This document shows, piece by piece, positions 1 through 9,162 of a stretch of 42,221 nucleotides of DNA (within the stretch, counting starts at the first letter, position 1; each line of letters opens with the position of its first letter). A program made the translations under genes and the position numbers. Source of the DNA: an uncultured Myxococcales bacterium. Lineage in GTDB: Bacteria; Myxococcota_A; Polyangia; Palsa-1104; JAEUJZ01. The notes under the pieces are model-generated. The model worked only from the letters and a program-made list of their open reading frames with translations. It was not told the origin of the DNA and made no database searches. The stretch covers positions 1 through 42,221 of the forward strand of contig CALLYL010000240.1 in NCBI GenBank assembly GCA_937859535.1. Reading direction: 5' to 3'.

Positions 1-2
1 TG

Positions 3-1133
3 CACCTGACCGATTTGGAGCTGCCGAAGACCGCGACGCGCAAGGTGAAGCGGAAGTTGGTGGTCGAGGAGCTGCGTCGGCTGGAACGTACCCGTCGTCA
101 GGCCCAAGCCGAGACGCACAGTGGGGGGACGCAAGCGGCGGGTGACTGGCTGCTCAACCTGCTGGCCGATGTGACGGGCAAGCCGCGCTCGGCGGTTCGT
201 CCCGAGTCGACGATGCAGGAGCTGGGGCTCGACTCACTGTCATTTGCCGAGCTGGGCGTTGCGCTCGAGGCAGCGGGGGTGTCGGTGCCCGAAAATGCCG
301 ACATCACCAGCTTGGTCAGCGTGCCCGAGCTGCAAAAGGCGATTGCGCAGTGGGGCCGTCGCAAGCCGCAAAAAGACCTGCCGAAGGCAAAACAGTCGAA
401 GAAGAAAAAACCAGAGACCGAGAGCACCGACGATCGACTGGTGCTGCCAGACTGGCTGGTGCGAGCCGGCAATCACGGGCTCAATGTTGGTCAGCGAGCG
501 TTATACGAGCGGGTGCTCAAGACGCGGGTGACCGGCAAGGCCTATCTGCCGGCGGCTCGTCAGTTTATCGTTGCTGCGAACCACAGTAGCCACCTCGATA
601 TGGGGCTGGTCAAGCATGCCCTGGGCGACTGGGGCGAGCGGCTGGTGGCGCTGGCGGCGAAGGACTACTTCTTTGATGATCCGCTCAAGCGCGTGTACTT
701 CGAGAACTTCACCAACCTGATTCCGATGGATCGGACGGGCTCTCTGCGGGAGTCGTTGCGGCTGGCAGCTCGGGTGATCGAGGAAGGCTACGTGCTGCTG
801 ATCTTCCCGGAGGGAACGCGCAGCGAAACCGGGGTGATGCAGTCGTTCAAGGCGTCGATTGGCTACTTATCGCTGCACCACAAGATCGACGTGCTGCCGA
901 TGTACCTGGAAGGGACTCATGATGCGATGCCGAAGGGCAACGTCCTGCCCAAGCAGGGCACGGCGGTCGCTGCGCACATTGGTCCCGTCTTACGCTACGA
1001 GAGCTTGCAGAAAGCCGTGGCGAAGGTGCCGCGTACCGAGCAAAACCGGGAGGCAGCGCGGCTCGTCGAGGTGGCGGTCCGCAAGCTGGCCCCAGTTGGT
1101 CCGAACCGAGACATGCCGACCGAGTCGGAGTAG
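3..1133 (+). CDS. Acyl-activating enzyme-ACP-acyltransferase fusion, C-terminal part (5' truncated by window edge)
   Basis: The frame is open from base 3, so the TTG at 15 is not a real start; the gene begins outside the window. The first residues (LPKTATRKVKRK) look like the C-terminal A10 region of ANL-family acyl-CoA/acyl-ACP synthetases. Numbering from the TTG codon, residues 40-112 form an acyl carrier protein domain with the phosphopantetheine serine in LGLDSLSFAEL (Ser74). After a Lys-rich linker (115-135), residues 150-345 are a PlsC-type glycerolipid acyltransferase with NHSSHLD (His190, Asp195; HX4D) and FPEGTRS (264-270). Inferred role: activate a free fatty acid, load it on the built-in ACP, and transfer it to a lysophospholipid or related acceptor at the membrane. 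E. coli Aas has related activities in the reverse domain order and without an ACP. The domain calls are strong; substrate and acceptor are unknown. Confidence 0.88.
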   Translation, partial: HLTDLELPKTATRKVKRKLVVEELRRLERTRRQAQAETHSGGTQAAGDWLLNLLADVTGKPRSAVRPESTMQELGLDSLSFAELGVALEAAGVSVPENADITSLVSVPELQKAIAQWGRRKPQKDLPKAKQSKKKKPETESTDDRLVLPDWLVRAGNHGLNVGQRALYERVLKTRVTGKAYLPAARQFIVAANHSSHLDMGLVKHALGDWGERLVALAAKDYFFDDPLKRVYFENFTNLIPMDRTGSLRESLRLAARVIEEGYVLLIFPEGTRSETGVMQSFKASIGYLSLHHKIDVLPMYLEGTHDAMPKGNVLPKQGTAVAAHIGPVLRYESLQKAVAKVPRTEQNREAARLVEVAVRKLAPVGPNRDMPTESE

Positions 1134-1184
1134 CCGTGGGCGACCTGGCGACCCAGGTTCCGGTCGGTCCCACGACGGTGCAGG

Positions 1185-3464
1185 CTAAAACTTCACTTTG
1201 AGCTTGGTGCCCTTCTTCTTCACCTTGAGCGACTTTTCGCGCAGCTCATCGGAAGTGGGGCTCAGGAAACCGAGCGTGTACTTGCCGGGCTTGAGCATAA
1301 GCTCGTTGGTCGGGCAGCTCAGGCCACTGTCGTTGCCGTCGACCAAGATGCGCAGCTCGCCGTCACGCTTGCACTTGACCTTGACCGCCGCCGGGCCACT
1401 GACGTCATCGGGAAGGGCGGCTTTCGCCAACTTGGCGGCGATGGACTGGCCGCCGCTGGCTTCCTGGCGGAAGAACTTGTACGCATCGGCGACGAGTAGG
1501 AGCTTGTGTGGACCGGGCTTGACCTTCAGCGTAATCGGTGACTTGCCCTTTGCTTCTCCGTCGAGATACACGGCGGCGGCAGGTGTGCTGTCGACCTGGA
1601 TTTCGTCGCTGGGCGTTTTGGCGACGGTCGGTTCTTTCCCCGCAGACATGCCATCGGCGCTGCCACCGTCGCTGACAGTGGTTCCGCCACCGGGTCCACG
1701 GCCGATGACCGCAAACATCACGACACCCGCAATCAATGCTGCACCGATGCCGATGCCAATGAACGCCGGTGTCCCGAGCCGTTTTTGTTCATTCAGCGGT
1801 GGTGGTGAGGGCTCGGCAGAAGCGGTCGAGTGACTGGCGGAAGCCGTCGATGCTTCGGAGCTAGCGCGTTCACTCAGGTCAACCGGTGGCAGCTCCGGCT
1901 GCGAGTAGTTGCCGGTTGAGTCGAGCGCCGGGTTTTCTTCCATCACCTCAGCAGCATCGAGCGTCGAGGGATCGCTGACCGTGGCGGACAGCTTGGCTTC
2001 GTCGGCTCGAAGCTGGGCTGCGGCGGCGTCGAGCTTGAACTGATCGGTCGGTTCATCGCCAACGGCCTTCGATGGCGTGGCGGTACGACGTGGCGTAGCC
2101 CGGGGAGTGGCTTTTGGCAACGGGGCCATCGCCGGATTGGTATCCGTCACTGAGATCGTGTCTGCTTCAGGCAGCGCCGTGCCGGAGGGACGCTTCTTGG
2201 CCGTCGCGAAAATCTTGTTGGAAATGTCGTTGGAACTGTTCGCGGCCTCTGCGGCGGCGGCGTCGAGGTCGGCGGTAGGTGTGACAGCGGACGTAGCACT
2301 GCCAGCCATGCCAGCGCCAAACGCAGCGCGTGGGTTGATCGACACCGGGCTTGCCGTCGGATTGGCGTCGGCGGAGGCCTTCTCTGCGCCGACCACGGTG
2401 GCGGGTTTGGCCGTGGGTATCGATTTCTTGCTGTCGGCAGCCGTTTTTGACGCAGCCTGGTTTGCCGCTGGTGGTGGTTTGATCGCCGTCGCAGGACTGC
2501 TGGGCTCGCCTGATTTTCCGACGGCAATTCGCATGCTCGGTGGCGGCGGTAGTGGCTCGGCGCTCGAGCGATCGCTGGTGGTAACTGGCTGAGGAACAGT
2601 GTCTCCGGCCAGCTCAAACAGTTGTCCAAACCGCTGCAACTGGAGCTGAGCCGCCTCGGTGACCCGGATTGCATCGAGGCGACTGACCACCTCGAGCATG
2701 TTCGACAGGCGCTGTCCGGTCGACTTCTCGGTCGCTTGTTGACACAGCGCTTGCAGCACCGGCTGCGCCGCTTTCGATTCCGGGGTCAGCTTGTCCGACG
2801 GCGTGAGTCGGAGCAGTTCGCTTAGTAAACTCCCGAGTGCAAACACCTCGCTGCGTGGGCCAGGCACACCGTTTTCGATCAGCTCTGGGGCCAGAAAGCT
2901 CGTCAGCGGCTTGAGCGCTCCGTCGAGCTTCCACGGTCCTTGCGGGAGCACCGACCACAGCCCAAGCTCCGCGAGCAGCGCTTCGCCACTCTGATCGATC
3001 CAAACGCATGAAGGGGAGAGCAAGCCATGCATTACGCCGCGCTCTTGAGCTGCCGCCAGGGCTCGCGCAAGCTGTTTCCCGATGAGCGCCACGATCTGTG
3101 GCAGCAGCGACTTTGCTTCATCGCCCAGCAGCTCGATACCGGCCTTCAGCTTGCCCAGATCGGCAAAGCCGACGAATTCATAGGCGACGAACTGATCGCC
3201 AGCCTGGTTTCCGAACTCTTCGAGCCGCAGCAGGTTCTGGTGCTGGATCTCCGAGACACTGCGCAGCGCGGCCTGGAGTCGTAGGTTCGCCGTCGGATCT
3301 TGGGCCAACGCGGTAGCGCTGATCCGATAGACCAGATACTGACGGTCCAGACCGGCCAGACCGAAGCGCTTGGCCCGCCACACCTCTCCGACAGGGCTTG
3401 AGCCAAGTCGCTCGACGCAGGTGTAACGCCCGAGCGTGAACGTACGAGATAGCACGACGACCAT
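1185..3464 (-). CDS. Membrane pseudokinase with C-terminal PEGA domain
   Basis: Protein of 759 aa with an N-terminal Ser/Thr protein kinase fold (about 11-280), a long Ala/Ser/Pro/Thr-rich linker (290-560), one transmembrane helix (about 566-588) and a PEGA domain (about 621-680, with VYLDGEAKGKSP), then a second PEGA-like beta segment to the end. The catalytic signature is lost throughout: the glycine loop reads GSSPVG, the VAIK lysine is replaced by Arg47, HRD is HGL (146-148), and DFG is ELG (166-168). APE is kept (192-194). It should bind partners or substrates rather than phosphorylate; the PEGA part would lie outside the cytoplasmic membrane. Myxococcota carry many PEGA kinases. The ATG at 3464 begins directly before the LGRYTCVERLG beta strands. 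It is convergent with the upstream acyltransferase gene. An enzymatically active atypical kinase cannot be excluded but is unlikely with this many changes. Confidence 0.85.
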   Translation of the reverse strand: MVVVLSRTFTLGRYTCVERLGSSPVGEVWRAKRFGLAGLDRQYLVYRISATALAQDPTANLRLQAALRSVSEIQHQNLLRLEEFGNQAGDQFVAYEFVGFADLGKLKAGIELLGDEAKSLLPQIVALIGKQLARALAAAQERGVMHGLLSPSCVWIDQSGEALLAELGLWSVLPQGPWKLDGALKPLTSFLAPELIENGVPGPRSEVFALGSLLSELLRLTPSDKLTPESKAAQPVLQALCQQATEKSTGQRLSNMLEVVSRLDAIRVTEAAQLQLQRFGQLFELAGDTVPQPVTTSDRSSAEPLPPPPSMRIAVGKSGEPSSPATAIKPPPAANQAASKTAADSKKSIPTAKPATVVGAEKASADANPTASPVSINPRAAFGAGMAGSATSAVTPTADLDAAAAEAANSSNDISNKIFATAKKRPSGTALPEADTISVTDTNPAMAPLPKATPRATPRRTATPSKAVGDEPTDQFKLDAAAAQLRADEAKLSATVSDPSTLDAAEVMEENPALDSTGNYSQPELPPVDLSERASSEASTASASHSTASAEPSPPPLNEQKRLGTPAFIGIGIGAALIAGVVMFAVIGRGPGGGTTVSDGGSADGMSAGKEPTVAKTPSDEIQVDSTPAAAVYLDGEAKGKSPITLKVKPGPHKLLLVADAYKFFRQEASGGQSIAAKLAKAALPDDVSGPAAVKVKCKRDGELRILVDGNDSGLSCPTNELMLKPGKYTLGFLSPTSDELREKSLKVKKKGTKLKVKF

Positions 3465-3552
3465 GTTATCACGTATTCACGCGAAAAAATCGTTTGTTAG
3501 CTTAATGTTTTTCGACGGTTGAATGAGATCGGAAAGGCGGTAGCGGGACGGA

Positions 3553-4593
3553 TTACATCGAGGCAGCGGCAGCCGCGCTCTTTTTGCGACGCAGGCCCAT
3601 CTGAGGCAGACGAATGCGCGGAGGCTTGGGCTGCTTCGGCTGGACTACCTTGCCTCGCACCGGCGGCAGGTACGGGATAAGCGGCAGATCGACCGGCTGC
3701 GGCTCGGCGAGATCGTCGATTCCGGCTTGGGCCAGGAACACCTCTTGCGATGGTGCTGAGAAGTCTCCGTTGACGAAATACTCGTACGCCAGCGTGGTCA
3801 GCGTGCCCAGTCGCCGCTCTGCTGCGGTGAAGAAGTCGCGGGTATCAAACTCCGAGTTTACAAAGTACCGCTCGCGGAGCGCCTCGGTCCGGGTCTTCTG
3901 GCTGTGTTTGGCCACCCAGGGAGTGGACAGCAGCAACCCAAACTGGCGGAAGTTGCGAACCCACTTGCTGAACTGCACCACCGACGGTGCGGACCCATAC
4001 GCTTCGCGGAAGGCGCTGGCCATCAGATCGAGGATCGGCTGCTCGATCTTGAGTGACAGCGATGTGCCGCGCTTGGTGATCCGGCAACGCTCGGCAAACG
4101 CGGGCGTACCGATCTGATCGTCTCCGAGTCGCCACAAGTGAATGAACAGCGCGTGATACTTTTCGGTCAGCCGGTGGTGCGTGCTCTCGTGGCCGCCGTG
4201 ACGCAGCACATCGCGTCGCGCACAGTAGTTGACGAGCGGGTGCATCGACAGATCGATCGCGCAGTGCGAGAGCAGACCACCAACGAGAGCGAGGCGCTCC
4301 TGATCGTTCAGGCCTGGCACGGTGCGAGCGGCGCGAATGTACGAAGCCACCAATCGGTCGGGATGAACGGAGTGCAGCCGATATCCCCAAGGCTCATCGA
4401 GCGCCTGCGCGCCCAGTCCGTAGCGAACCGCCTCGAAGACCATCGGAGCGTAGTAGTAGGGCAGGTCGTGAAAAATCGAGCCGAGCCGTGCGTAGACCGG
4501 TTCTGCGGCGCAAGCCCGTCGCATCGCGAGCGGGACGAGGGGGTTGTGTTGAACGAGATCGCCGAATGTTAGGTGAAGCTGCGGCGCAGGCAT
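3553..4593 (-). CDS. Zinc-dependent phospholipase C family protein
   Basis: Resembles the bacterial zinc-dependent phospholipase C/S1-P1-like family (PF00882 type): an N-terminal LHLTFGD segment, then histidine-bearing helices in GSIFHDLPYYYAP, LLSHCAIDLSMHPLVNYC and the GGHESTHHRLTEKYHALFIH region, which would supply the metal ligands. Members of this family without a signal peptide are common and mostly uncharacterised; no export signal is visible here. The frame is open further up to a GTG at 4653, but ATG 4593 places MPAPQLHLTFGD at the N terminus, as expected for the fold, and avoids the inverted repeat at 4635-4663. Neither start has a convincing Shine-Dalgarno sequence. The C-terminal 40 residues are Pro/Arg/Lys-rich. 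It lies between two signalling genes with no clear functional link. The family call is fairly good; the lipid substrate is unknown. Confidence 0.7.
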   Translation of the reverse strand: MPAPQLHLTFGDLVQHNPLVPLAMRRACAAEPVYARLGSIFHDLPYYYAPMVFEAVRYGLGAQALDEPWGYRLHSVHPDRLVASYIRAARTVPGLNDQERLALVGGLLSHCAIDLSMHPLVNYCARRDVLRHGGHESTHHRLTEKYHALFIHLWRLGDDQIGTPAFAERCRITKRGTSLSLKIEQPILDLMASAFREAYGSAPSVVQFSKWVRNFRQFGLLLSTPWVAKHSQKTRTEALRERYFVNSEFDTRDFFTAAERRLGTLTTLAYEYFVNGDFSAPSQEVFLAQAGIDDLAEPQPVDLPLIPYLPPVRGKVVQPKQPKPPRIRLPQMGLRRKKSAAAAASM

Positions 4594-4634
4594 GCGGACG
4601 ATTCTATCAGCACACACCTCGTTCGGCGTGGCGA

Positions 4635-4663
4635 TCTCCGTCGCAAGGTTCACACGACGGAGA
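4635..4663. other. Inverted repeat, 9-bp perfect arms
   Basis: TCTCCGTCG at 4635-4643 pairs with CGACGGAGA at 4655-4663 across an 11-nt loop. It sits downstream of the diguanylate cyclase stop (4757) and upstream of the phospholipase-like gene, both on the minus strand. There is no U-tract, so it may be an mRNA 3' stabiliser, a weak terminator or an operator rather than a classical terminator. Confidence 0.4.
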
Positions 4664-4756
4664 CGATGACCCGACCAGTGCGCTATCAGGATGGAAAGAT
4701 TGGAGCATTCGGCCGTCCAAACCAGCCCCGATGCTGCGAGTTATCGTTCACCTGGA

Positions 4757-7003
4757 TCAGGCGGCAGGCCGTTCCTTGCCAGCTTGGAGATCGCGATAAC
4801 AGACCACTCGATTGCGGCCTCCGTGCTTGGCGGCATACAGCGCAGCATCGGCGTGAGCGATCAGCTCAATCGTGCTCTGGCCATCACCGGGAAAGGTCGC
4901 CAGCCCCAGTGACAGCGTGCAAAAAAAGGTGCCTTTTTCGCTGTGCAGCGTGAGTTTTTCGGCTTCTTGACGGATGCGTTCGGCCAACAGTCGCGCTCCT
5001 TCTTGCTCGGTCGCTTCGAGGAGGATCGCGAATTCCTCACCGCCGTAGCGCGCTGCCAAGTCGACCTTGCGAACCGTGTCCCCGAGCAATCGGGCGATCT
5101 GCCGCAGCACCTCATCCCGAACGAGATGGCCTCGGGTGTCGTTGATCTTTTTGAAGTGATCGATGTCGCACATGATGAGCGACAGGGTCCGGCCTTGGCG
5201 ATGAGCACGCTCGCGCATCTCGTCGATCCGGAGCTGGAACGTTCGACGGTTGTATAGCCCTGTGAGCCCATCGGTGGTCGCCAGCGATTCGACGGCCTGA
5301 TACATCCGTGCGTTGTCGAGTGAGACGGCGATTTGGTTTGCCAGTACCTTGAGCAGCGCTTGGCGCTCGGGTACTGCCTTTTCGCTGCGACCGGCAACGA
5401 TCAGCGTGCCGCGTGGCTTGTTGTGCAGCAACAGCGGTAGCACCATCAGCCAGCGATAGCCGCGTAGCCGGGTTGCATCGTCGAAGACCTGGGTATCCGC
5501 ACCGTGATCGCGCAAAATGCCACCCACCGGCAAGATCGTCTGCCGACGGATCACTGACGAACACAATCCTTCGTTATCGGCGAAGCGCAGATCCTTCACC
5601 TCGCGGCACAGCGCGGCGTCGCCACTAACCGACAAGACCAGGTGTTGGTGGAGCTTGTCGTCATATTCGGTGAGCGCCGCAAAATCGAACGGACACAATC
5701 GAGAAACAGCGTGGAGTGCGGTCTGCACGACCTCTTCCGGGCGCAGTGCTGCGGACAACAGACCGGATGCGGCGGCGAGACCACGGCTGGCGTCCCGGCC
5801 TTGCTCGACGGAACGGAAGACACGCTCGGACTGGATGCTGCGGAGAATGACAGGTACCGCCGCCCGCAGCGCCTCCTCGTCTCGATGCGAAAAGGTTGTC
5901 GCAGTTTCTCCCTCGCTGATGAAGCGGTCGACGCACAGCACTCCACATTGCGCGCCTTCTTCGAAGAGGGGCAGCACCATCGCGGAGGCACAGCGTACGC
6001 CGTCGAGCTCACCCCCGGACTCATGCCGATCGTAGTAGGGCAACTGCGACAACTTGGGGGCAGTCACCGTCAGCATCGTTCGTGTCTTCCGGACCGAGCC
6101 AATCAGCCCCGCGCTCGCCGGCACCGTGCGCAGTAGCGTCAGAGGACTGTTGGTTGAGGCTGCAACCACTTCCAGCTTGTTGCCGTCGTCGTTTTGCCAC
6201 AGGACCGCGCACGTCGACAGACCGAGCGCTTGCCGAAGTAACCCGACCAGCGCATCGAGGTTTTGCCGCACCATCACCACCGCGCTGTGCAGAATCAGCA
6301 TCTCGGCCTCGCTGCGGTCGACGTGATCGGCGGTCTTGATGCTGCCGTGATCGGTCCACTCCGTCGTCGTCGCGACCAGCGAGTCCTCGGTCAGGTTCAA
6401 GCGAAACAGTTCGGCTTGGCGGGTCAAGTCGAGGATTGCGTCTTTGACCCGAAGCTTGTGCTCGATCTGTTGGCGCAGCAGTTCGCCGCGAAACACCGCC
6501 TCGCGGAGACCCATAAACAGCCCCAAAATCAGCAAAGATCCCAGAATTTCGCTGGGTGTATGTTGTCCCGTCGCATAACGAAACAGTCCTTCGCACAGCA
6601 GCGCCAGCACCGACAGCCCGGCCAGCCGCAGCCCACGGTGAAAGCCGAGCACCACCGCGACGATCGCGTAGCGAACCACGGCGGCTTCTCCCCACAGTCC
6701 CCCGAGTCCCTGCGCCAACGCAAAGCCGAGCGTTAGTTGTGCAGCTCCCGTCGCCAAGAGACCGTCTTGGGTCGACCCACCGGCGTCTGTGGGACGGCCC
6801 GGCCACATTCGCAGCAGCAAAAGTCCGAGCAACGCCACAAAGCTGAGTGCTGTCGGAATGCCCGTCGAGCCCTCTCCAAATGCCCGAAATCTACCGTCGG
6901 CAATCAGCAGCAGCACTGCGCCGAGCAGGCCCCACAGCGCCCACCACTCACAGCGACGAGCGACGGGCCGAGCGACATCGTGCAGCCACTTTTGGACGGA
7001 CAT
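4757..7003 (-). CDS. Membrane-anchored GAF-GGDEF diguanylate cyclase
   Basis: Protein of 748 aa predicted to make cyclic di-GMP from two GTP. The first 170 residues hold several hydrophobic helices (for example WWALWGLLGAVLLLIAD and LSFVALLGLLLLRMW), giving a membrane sensor module. Two GAF-like regions follow (about 230-400 and 410-570). The GGDEF domain begins at TTDGLTGLYNRRTFQ; the active-site loop is GGEEF at 654-658, and an inhibitory I-site RKVD lies five residues before it (645-648), so product inhibition is expected. IMCDIDHFKKIND carries the metal-binding Asp. ATG 7003 directly follows the TAG stop of the FtsB-like gene, with an AAGGTGGA ribosome site inside that gene's end, so the two are translationally linked. 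The ligand of the GAF domains is unknown. Confidence 0.93.
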   Translation of the reverse strand: MSVQKWLHDVARPVARRCEWWALWGLLGAVLLLIADGRFRAFGEGSTGIPTALSFVALLGLLLLRMWPGRPTDAGGSTQDGLLATGAAQLTLGFALAQGLGGLWGEAAVVRYAIVAVVLGFHRGLRLAGLSVLALLCEGLFRYATGQHTPSEILGSLLILGLFMGLREAVFRGELLRQQIEHKLRVKDAILDLTRQAELFRLNLTEDSLVATTTEWTDHGSIKTADHVDRSEAEMLILHSAVVMVRQNLDALVGLLRQALGLSTCAVLWQNDDGNKLEVVAASTNSPLTLLRTVPASAGLIGSVRKTRTMLTVTAPKLSQLPYYDRHESGGELDGVRCASAMVLPLFEEGAQCGVLCVDRFISEGETATTFSHRDEEALRAAVPVILRSIQSERVFRSVEQGRDASRGLAAASGLLSAALRPEEVVQTALHAVSRLCPFDFAALTEYDDKLHQHLVLSVSGDAALCREVKDLRFADNEGLCSSVIRRQTILPVGGILRDHGADTQVFDDATRLRGYRWLMVLPLLLHNKPRGTLIVAGRSEKAVPERQALLKVLANQIAVSLDNARMYQAVESLATTDGLTGLYNRRTFQLRIDEMRERAHRQGRTLSLIMCDIDHFKKINDTRGHLVRDEVLRQIARLLGDTVRKVDLAARYGGEEFAILLEATEQEGARLLAERIRQEAEKLTLHSEKGTFFCTLSLGLATFPGDGQSTIELIAHADAALYAAKHGGRNRVVCYRDLQAGKERPAA

Positions 7004-7339
7004 CTATTCCACCTTGAACAAAAGCTCGTCGCTGTGGATGAGTCCCAGCTCGTCTCGCGCCACTCGTTCCAGCTCTGTGTCGTCTTCTTGGACCCGCAGC
7101 AGTTGCAGCCGCAGCTCGCTGTTTTCGCGACGAACTTTGTCGTTACCCTCCATGAGGGTGCGCAATTCCCGTCGCAGCGAGATGTGTTGCTGGAGCCCCG
7201 TGCGAACATATAACCGATATGGCACGTAGCCGACGAATGCCGCGAGAAGTAGCGCTGCTCCAATCCGCAAGCTCCAGACAGTGATCAGCCACGACGGACG
7301 AGAGCGTCGAACCGAGGTCGCGACATGGGAACCGTACAT
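7004..7339 (-). CDS. FtsB/DivIC-type septum formation initiator
   Basis: Small bitopic membrane protein (111 aa from ATG 7339): a short basic N terminus, one transmembrane helix (IGAALLLAAFVGYVPYRLYV), then a coiled coil (about 50-90, LRRELRTLMEGNDKVRREN) and a short C-terminal region (ARDELGLIHSDELLFKVE) typical of the FtsB/DivIC family, which bridges early and late divisome proteins. The frame is open up to a TTG at 7375, but ATG 7339 has a GAGGA ribosome site about 8 nt upstream and the TTG has none. It lies 54 bp downstream of hutH and abuts the diguanylate cyclase without a gap. Whether it serves as the main FtsB of the cell cannot be judged from this window. Confidence 0.82.
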   Translation of the reverse strand: MYGSHVATSVRRSRPSWLITVWSLRIGAALLLAAFVGYVPYRLYVRTGLQQHISLRRELRTLMEGNDKVRRENSELRLQLLRVQEDDTELERVARDELGLIHSDELLFKVE

Positions 7340-7393
7340 TGGCTCGATCCTCGTGGCAGACGGCAAGGATCTCAAATTTTCTGTCGCTGGGGG

Positions 7394-9001
7394 TTAGAGC
7401 AGTGCGGCGTGCTGTTTGGCCGCAGCGAGGACGGAACCATTTTCACACAGTGTGCGCACCGCCTCGATTTCCAAGTACAGTGGCCGATCTTGGATGAGCT
7501 CCGGCACCCGCGAGCGCACCAGGCGATGCACCGCTGATAGTGCGGCAGCGGGCATCAAAGGTGCGCGCAGCGAGATCCCCTGCGTCGCACAGCACAGCTC
7601 GATGGCCAGCACGGTACGGACGTTGTCGACGATACGTTGGAGCTTGTCGGCGGCGTGCACACCCATCGAGACGTGATCTTCGCGACCGGCAGAAGATGGA
7701 ATCGAGTCCACCGACGCCGGGTGCGCCAGGATCTTGTTTTCCGAGACCAGCGCTGCCGCCGTCACCTGTGCGATCATGTAGCCCGAGTTCAGCCCGCTGT
7801 TGCGGATCAAAAACGCCGGCAATCCCGACGAAAGGTGTGGGTTGACGAGCTGCTCGATGCGACGTTCGGAGATATTGGCCAGCTCGGCGGTGGCAATGCC
7901 GGCAAAGTCGAGCGCCAGCGCCACCGGTTGGCCGTGAAAGTTGCCGCCGCTGACGATGTCGTAGCGCAGTTCATCGCCCGACTTATCGTCCGGTTCCACA
8001 AAGATCAGCGGATTGTCGGTCGCGCTCTGGGTCTCGTGCAGCAGTACCTGTTTGGCATAACCGAGCCCGTCTCGAGAGGCCCCATGAACCTGCGGCATGC
8101 AGCGCAGGGAGTAAGGATCTTGCACTTTGCCGCAGTTGCGATGCGAGTCGACGATTGGGCTGCCGGAAAGCAGCGTACGCAGGTTCATCGCCGACACCGC
8201 CTGCCCTGGCTGCGGCCGTGCGGCATGGATTCGCGCATCGAAGGCGCGTGGCGTTCCGAGCAGCGCTTCGAGCGACATCGCCCCGACCACATCGGCCAGC
8301 GTACACAGATCGAGCGCATCCGCGACGGCCAGTGCCCCGATCGCGGTCATGCACTGCGTGCCGTTGATGAGCGCCAAACCTTCCTTGGCAGCCAGCACGA
8401 TCGGCTCAAGCCCGGCCTCATCATGCGCTTGCGCCGAGGTCTGCGTCCGTTCACAACCGGGCAGGCCGACCTGTACCTCACCTTCGCCGATCACCCCGAG
8501 CGTCAGATGTGCGAGCGGTGCCAAGTCTCCCGATGCACCGACGGAACCACGGCTTGGCACGCACGGATGAATGCGGCGGTTTAGCAGCTCACAGAGACGC
8601 TCAGCAACGAACAATCGCACGCCACTGTGTCCCAGCGATAGCGTGCAGGCGCGCAGCAGGAGCATCCCGCGCACCACAGCGATCGGCAGAAGCGGACCGA
8701 CGCCCGCCGCGTGCGAGCGAACCAAGTTGTATTGCAGCTCGACGATCTGCTGGGCCGAGATGCGCACGTCGGCCAAAAAGCCGAAGCCCGTATTGATTCC
8801 ATACGTACTCGGCGCGGAATCGCCTCCCTTGAGCATCTGATCGACGACGGAACGCGAATTTTCGATGCGCTGCTTGGCCGCGTCAGCCAGCACCACCCGC
8901 CGCCCTTCGCGACAGATCTCGCGCATCGACTGGAAGTCCAGCACATCGAGACCAATACGGAACGGCTCGGCTTGCTCACTGCGCGACTTGGATATCGACA
9001 T
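7394..9001 (-). CDS. hutH: Histidine ammonia-lyase
   Basis: Protein of 535 aa that converts L-histidine to trans-urocanate and ammonia, the first step of histidine breakdown, in the cytosol. The Ala-Ser-Gly triplet that cyclises to the MIO electrophile is in GSVGASGDLAPLAHL. The selectivity loop reads NLVRSHAAGVG; the Ser-His pair points to histidine rather than tyrosine or phenylalanine lyase. YGINTGFG supplies the catalytic Tyr loop. The family's usual length is 500-510, so the N terminus is slightly long (about 25 extra residues, rich in Ser/Arg/Glu). No other hut gene (hutU, hutI, hutG) is present; instead the gene runs into an FtsB-like and a diguanylate cyclase gene, so it may be under separate control from the rest of the pathway. 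Confidence 0.93.
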   Translation of the reverse strand: MSISKSRSEQAEPFRIGLDVLDFQSMREICREGRRVVLADAAKQRIENSRSVVDQMLKGGDSAPSTYGINTGFGFLADVRISAQQIVELQYNLVRSHAAGVGPLLPIAVVRGMLLLRACTLSLGHSGVRLFVAERLCELLNRRIHPCVPSRGSVGASGDLAPLAHLTLGVIGEGEVQVGLPGCERTQTSAQAHDEAGLEPIVLAAKEGLALINGTQCMTAIGALAVADALDLCTLADVVGAMSLEALLGTPRAFDARIHAARPQPGQAVSAMNLRTLLSGSPIVDSHRNCGKVQDPYSLRCMPQVHGASRDGLGYAKQVLLHETQSATDNPLIFVEPDDKSGDELRYDIVSGGNFHGQPVALALDFAGIATAELANISERRIEQLVNPHLSSGLPAFLIRNSGLNSGYMIAQVTAAALVSENKILAHPASVDSIPSSAGREDHVSMGVHAADKLQRIVDNVRTVLAIELCCATQGISLRAPLMPAAALSAVHRLVRSRVPELIQDRPLYLEIEAVRTLCENGSVLAAAKQHAALL

Positions 9002-9162
9002 CCGACGTTCGTAGCACAGGTATGCGCATTTTTCGCGGCTTCCCCCTTGCTCTCAGCGCGCCGGTTGTGGAATCGATAAGATGAAAGAGGCAGTCACACC
9101 TCAAAGCCCATATCACCGCTTGGATCCTCTGGCAGGACCGAGACGGCAAGGAGGCAGTCCGG

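Noticed and set aside
2077-2592. 171-codon plus-strand frame rich in Ala/Gly/Val
   Set aside because: It is the complement of the low-complexity linker of the pseudokinase; no ribosome site and no recognisable domain.
7637-8584. 315-codon plus-strand frame opposite hutH
   Set aside because: It is a reverse-complement shadow of a strongly conserved enzyme gene and its translation is Arg/His-rich without any motif.
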